Shown one piece after another: positions 61,381-64,000 of a DNA stretch of 64,000 nucleotides (position 1 is the stretch's first letter; the number at the start of each line of letters is the position of its first letter). Source of the stretch: Acidimicrobiia bacterium (GTDB taxonomy: Bacteria; Actinomycetota; Acidimicrobiia; Acidimicrobiales; Bin134); contig JAJDUJ010000026.1 of NCBI GenBank assembly GCA_022826705.1, positions 62,001 through 126,000 of the forward strand, given 5' to 3'. Both the position numbers and the translations under genes were made by a program. Below the pieces are notes generated by a model that had not been told where the DNA came from, searched no databases, and saw only the letters and a program-made list of their open reading frames with translations.

Positions 61381-62205
61381 CTAAGTGGTTGGTTGGTGAT
61401 CTCGCCACCGCAAGAGGCGGTTGGTGAGCGGACGGAGAATTGCGAGTTCGATGCCAAGGGCCACAGAGATCAACAAGACGGTCCAGGCGTACACGTCGGC
61501 GGTCTCAAGATTCGCTCTGGCCCTGGCCACGTTGGCGCCGATCCCGTCGGTAGCAGACAGCAGTTCGGCCATGACTGCCACCCGCAATGCCTGGCCGAGC
61601 GTTACTGACACAGCGGTCAGAACGGGAGAGGCGATAGCCGGGACGACTATGTGTCGAAGGGTATGCCAACGCGACAGGTCGAATGCCGCCCCCATCTCCA
61701 ACAGGTCGGAGTCGATGTTTTGAACGGCTTCCTGTACGGCGAAAACGATGAGGGGGATGGCCACGAGGATGATCACCAATCGGGTAGCCGCCGGAGTGGG
61801 GCCAAACCAGGTGAGACCGAATACGACGAGCACAATGGGGGGCACTGCCATGAGACCGGCCAAGGCAGGTTGGCTTATGGACACTGCCCAACGTGAGATC
61901 CCGTTCAAGGCACCCCAAATTGAACCAATCGCCAGGGCCACGAGCACACCGGTTGCGGCGCGGCTGAGGGTAGTGGCCAGCTCGGAGGCGAGAATGCCCT
62001 CGCTGGCAAGGCCATGGAGCGCAGCGAAAGTCTCCGCGGGCGACGGGAAAATCAACTCGGGCTCGCGGGCAGAGAAGACAGTCCACACGCCCACGAGGAC
62101 GAGGACCCCGATGCCGGCGCCTGTGACTGTCTGATAGTGGCTTAACCCGGTGCCGCCCCGGTCGGGGACAGTAGGGAGTCTCGGTGTGGATAAGAGGGTT
62201 GTCAT
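61381..62205 (-). CDS. ABC importer permease, NitT/TauT/SsuC type
   Basis: 274 residues, six membrane spans. IFPSPAETFAALHGL near the N-terminus and the EAA-like loop EMGAAFDLSRWHTLRHIVVP are typical of permeases for nitrate, taurine, sulfonates and pyrimidine precursors. The ATG overlaps the lipoprotein stop (ATGA). It is part of the ATPase, lipoprotein, permease, methyltransferase run. Confidence 0.92.
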   Translation of the reverse strand: MTTLLSTPRLPTVPDRGGTGLSHYQTVTGAGIGVLVLVGVWTVFSAREPELIFPSPAETFAALHGLASEGILASELATTLSRAATGVLVALAIGSIWGALNGISRWAVSISQPALAGLMAVPPIVLVVFGLTWFGPTPAATRLVIILVAIPLIVFAVQEAVQNIDSDLLEMGAAFDLSRWHTLRHIVVPAIASPVLTAVSVTLGQALRVAVMAELLSATDGIGANVARARANLETADVYAWTVLLISVALGIELAILRPLTNRLLRWRDHQPTT

Positions 62206-63377
62206 CGAGGGTCGGCCAGGTAGAAGGATGAGTCGGGCAGGCGGCCGCCAATGATGTCGGGAGACAGTGTGGCCAGCTCGGTGAAGAACCGCTCCAGTTC
62301 GTCCTGGGCTTCTGCGGCGGGCACAACCTCGAGATTCAGCCTTGGTATGACCTGCTGAATCACCGGTGCCGGCAGCCCGGAGGTTTCGGATAGCACCGCA
62401 AGGGTGTCGGGTGCTGCGGCGTTGACGACTTCCACGGAGGAGGAAAGGTCATCGAGCAACGCCGCCAGCACCCCCGGGTGGTCTGCCGCTATTTCACCGC
62501 GCACCACGATGCCGGCTTGGGGGATTCGAGGGGAGGTTCCCGCGACGGCAGCCCATTCGGTTTGGAGGTCGAACACCCGCCCGAGGGCCTGCCCGTTCTG
62601 ATTCGCCCGGGCAAGGGCAAGGGTGACGACATGCTCGGGCAACACGGCCCAGCTTCCGTTTCCGGCGACTAATTGACCGATGATCTCCGGTGGCTGGGCG
62701 TAGTACTCGATGTCGAAGTCTTCCCCCGGGGTGAGCCCGTTGGCAGCAGAGAGATACTGGAACACCAAGTCGGGCATGTCGTTGGGGAACGGGATCATCA
62801 CGGTCTGGCCCCGCAGGCTCTCCCACGTTGCCGGTGTGCCTTCTGGCCCTATGAGCCAGATCAAGCCCCATACCATGACGGCGGCCATGCGGATGTCTAC
62901 GCCTCGGTTGAATAGGTTTGCCCCCACGTAGCTGGGGACCGCAGCGACCTCGGTGTCGCCGTTGACCAGGATGGATCGCAGTACATCTGGGGTGTTCCAG
63001 ACGTTGGTGCTGATCTCGTCGGCGACGTCGGCCAGCACTCCTGAGGTGTCGAGCACGGTAAACGGCGCGGCGAATGCCAGAGTCTCGGGGTGATGGATTC
63101 TCAGTCGGTCGATTGGTTCGATGGCTGTGACGGTGGGCGGCGCGGCTGCGGCTGATGTCGGCGGTGGGGTGGGTGGCGCGGTTGCGAGCGGGGTTGCAGT
63201 GGCGGTTGCGGCTGATGTCGGCGCGGCGGTGGGCGGCGCGGTTGCGAGCGGGGTTGCAGTGGCGGTCGTAGCTGATGTCGGCGCAGCAGTGGGTGGCGCG
63301 GATTCGGAATCGCCGTTGTCGCAGGCCGCGGCCAGGAGGGCGATGACAACTGCGACAGCGATTATCAGGTTCTTCAC
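62202..63377 (-). CDS. substrate-binding lipoprotein of NitT/TauT-type importer
   Basis: 391 residues from GTG 63377, which overlaps the ATPase stop (GTGA). Lipobox LLAAAC with Cys19. A long Thr/Ala/Pro linker with 20-residue repeats (about 25-75) is followed by a periplasmic-binding domain from about residue 85 (RIHHPETLAFAAPFTVLD). The pattern APSYVGANLFNRG-like AAVPSYVGANLFNRGVDI and SLRGQTVMIPFPNDMPDLVF fits NMT1/SsuA-like proteins. The ligand is unknown. Confidence 0.88.
   Translation of the reverse strand: MKNLIIAVAVVIALLAAACDNGDSESAPPTAAPTSATTATATPLATAPPTAAPTSAATATATPLATAPPTPPPTSAAAAPPTVTAIEPIDRLRIHHPETLAFAAPFTVLDTSGVLADVADEISTNVWNTPDVLRSILVNGDTEVAAVPSYVGANLFNRGVDIRMAAVMVWGLIWLIGPEGTPATWESLRGQTVMIPFPNDMPDLVFQYLSAANGLTPGEDFDIEYYAQPPEIIGQLVAGNGSWAVLPEHVVTLALARANQNGQALGRVFDLQTEWAAVAGTSPRIPQAGIVVRGEIAADHPGVLAALLDDLSSSVEVVNAAAPDTLAVLSETSGLPAPVIQQVIPRLNLEVVPAAEAQDELERFFTELATLSPDIIGGRLPDSSFYLADPR
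63131..63300 (-). repeat. 60-bp tandem repeat encoding the lipoprotein linker
   Basis: A 60-bp unit is present in nearly three copies (complete at 63181-63240 and 63241-63300, partial from 63131). It encodes repeated TAAPTSA, TATATPLATAP segments between the lipid anchor and the binding domain. The copies differ by a few bases. Copy number may vary between strains. Confidence 0.9.
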
Positions 63378-64000
63378 GGTGAATCTCCGTTCTGGTTTTG
63401 GTTGGGGATGTCTTCTAGGTGCCAAGCACCGAATGGCGGGCCGTCCATCATGAGGAGCTGCTCGGCAACCGCAGATGCCTCGGCTCGGTGATGGGTAACC
63501 CATAAGACGGTTCGCTTCTGGTCTCGGAGATGGGTGGAGAGCTCATCTCGCAAAGCGGTCGCAGTCCTGTCGTCGAGATTGGCAAACGGCTCGTCTACCA
63601 AGACGACTGGTGCGTCGTGGGCCAGTGCTCGAGCCACTGCAACGCGCTGACGCATACCGCCAGAAAGCGCATTGGGGTAAAGACCTGCTTCGCCGGACAG
63701 CCCAACCCGGCTCAACCAGTGGCGCGCGTTCTGCCTGTTTTCCGCTGTGCAGGCCAATTCGACGTTCTCCAGCGCCGTGCGCCATGGCAGCAGCCGCGGA
63801 TCTTGGAACACTACGGCAACGCGCCTAGAAGGCCGCTTGACGCTGCCGGCATCGGGTGCAGCGAGACCCGCCACGGTGCGCAGCAGTGTGGTTTTTCCCG
63901 CCCCGGAGGGTCCCATCACAGCGACGATCTCTCCAGGGTTGACATCAAGCGAGAGGTCGTGCAACAGACGATGGCCACGGCGATGAAGGGTTACCCCTGC
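63374..64000 (-). CDS. ABC importer ATPase (5' end outside the window)
   Basis: 209 codons are present, including the stop; the start is beyond position 64000. The visible sequence begins GVTLHRRGHRLLHDLSLDVN. Walker A is GPSGAGKTTLL, signature LSGGMRQRVAVARAL, and Walker B VVLVDEPFANLDD. The short helical and SsuB/TauB-like features fit NitT/TauT-type importers. It is the upstream partner of the lipoprotein and permease genes, coupled by overlap. Confidence 0.93.
   Translation of the reverse strand, partial: AGVTLHRRGHRLLHDLSLDVNPGEIVAVMGPSGAGKTTLLRTVAGLAAPDAGSVKRPSRRVAVVFQDPRLLPWRTALENVELACTAENRQNARHWLSRVGLSGEAGLYPNALSGGMRQRVAVARALAHDAPVVLVDEPFANLDDRTATALRDELSTHLRDQKRTVLWVTHHRAEASAVAEQLLMMDGPPFGAWHLEDIPNQNQNGDSP

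Noticed and set aside
63131..63300. CRISPR or non-coding tandem repeat
   Set aside because: The repeat is entirely in frame within a lipoprotein linker and has no spacers.

Overview
The window is high-GC DNA from an actinobacterium. The evidence is a mycobacterium-like ino1/PadR pair, the DUF6049–acetyltransferase neighbourhood next to a CCA-adding enzyme, an acidic N-terminal extension on NusG, and GTG/TTG or near-leaderless starts. The acyl-CoA, CaiB/BaiF and sulfatase content would fit class Acidimicrobiia, but that placement is inference. Most genes are on the minus strand and are packed with ATGA, GTGA or TGATG stop/start overlaps.

Layout. (1) 1-5225, minus: tRNA-Thr, tRNA-Met, an ECF sigma factor with a 61-residue coupled protein, tRNA-Trp, secE, nusG, rplK, rplA, an L10 leader, rplJ, rplL and the first 32 codons of rpoB. 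(2) 5300-9800: an accessory-looking stretch with a GNAT gene, a frameshifted DUF222/HNH gene, an orphan helical protein, tRNA-Tyr, yajQ, and a two-gene module of unknown function preceded by a 51-bp-period palindrome array. (3) 9819-10679: htpX. (4) 10767-21927: a catabolic locus. A BMP-type ABC importer and an XRE-cupin regulator with FAD oxidoreductase, CoA-transferase and crotonase genes lie on the minus strand. A divergent GMC dehydrogenase, its small subunit and a 7Fe ferredoxin lie on the plus strand. (5) 21939-27749: HAD phosphatase, acs, DUF6941, MidA-like methyltransferase, acetoacetate-decarboxylase-like protein and an SDR. (6) 27808-32077: sulfatase, alkylsulfatase-like MBL protein and sulfotransferase, bracketed by a 27-bp direct repeat. 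(7) 32079-34214: Fpg/Nei glycosylase and a P450. (8) 34225-44625: nuoABCDHIJKLMN, a complex I operon without nuoE, nuoF and nuoG. (9) 44670-52305: DegV, DUF6049, GNAT, deacetylase, CCA-adding enzyme, ino1 and PadR. (10) 52371-58491: two NTF2-like proteins, a D-aminoacylase-like amidohydrolase, a VapBC pair whose toxin lacks one catalytic acid, a thiolase and an MscS channel. (11) 58560-64000: ABC importer, two tandem paralogous methyltransferases and a flavin-dependent hydroxylase-like protein in one run.

How the genes fit together. The GMC dehydrogenase has a C-X5-C-X3-C motif like the 3Fe-4S site of bacterial FAD-glucose dehydrogenases, and a ferredoxin stands where a cytochrome subunit is usual. 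The same genome encodes a complex I operon without its NADH-oxidising module. A ferredoxin-to-quinone route is a reasonable but untested link. Other points worth checking are the covarying palindrome array at 9686-9800, the 27-bp repeat pair around the sulfatase/sulfotransferase genes, and the transporter/methyltransferase/hydroxylase operon at the right edge.
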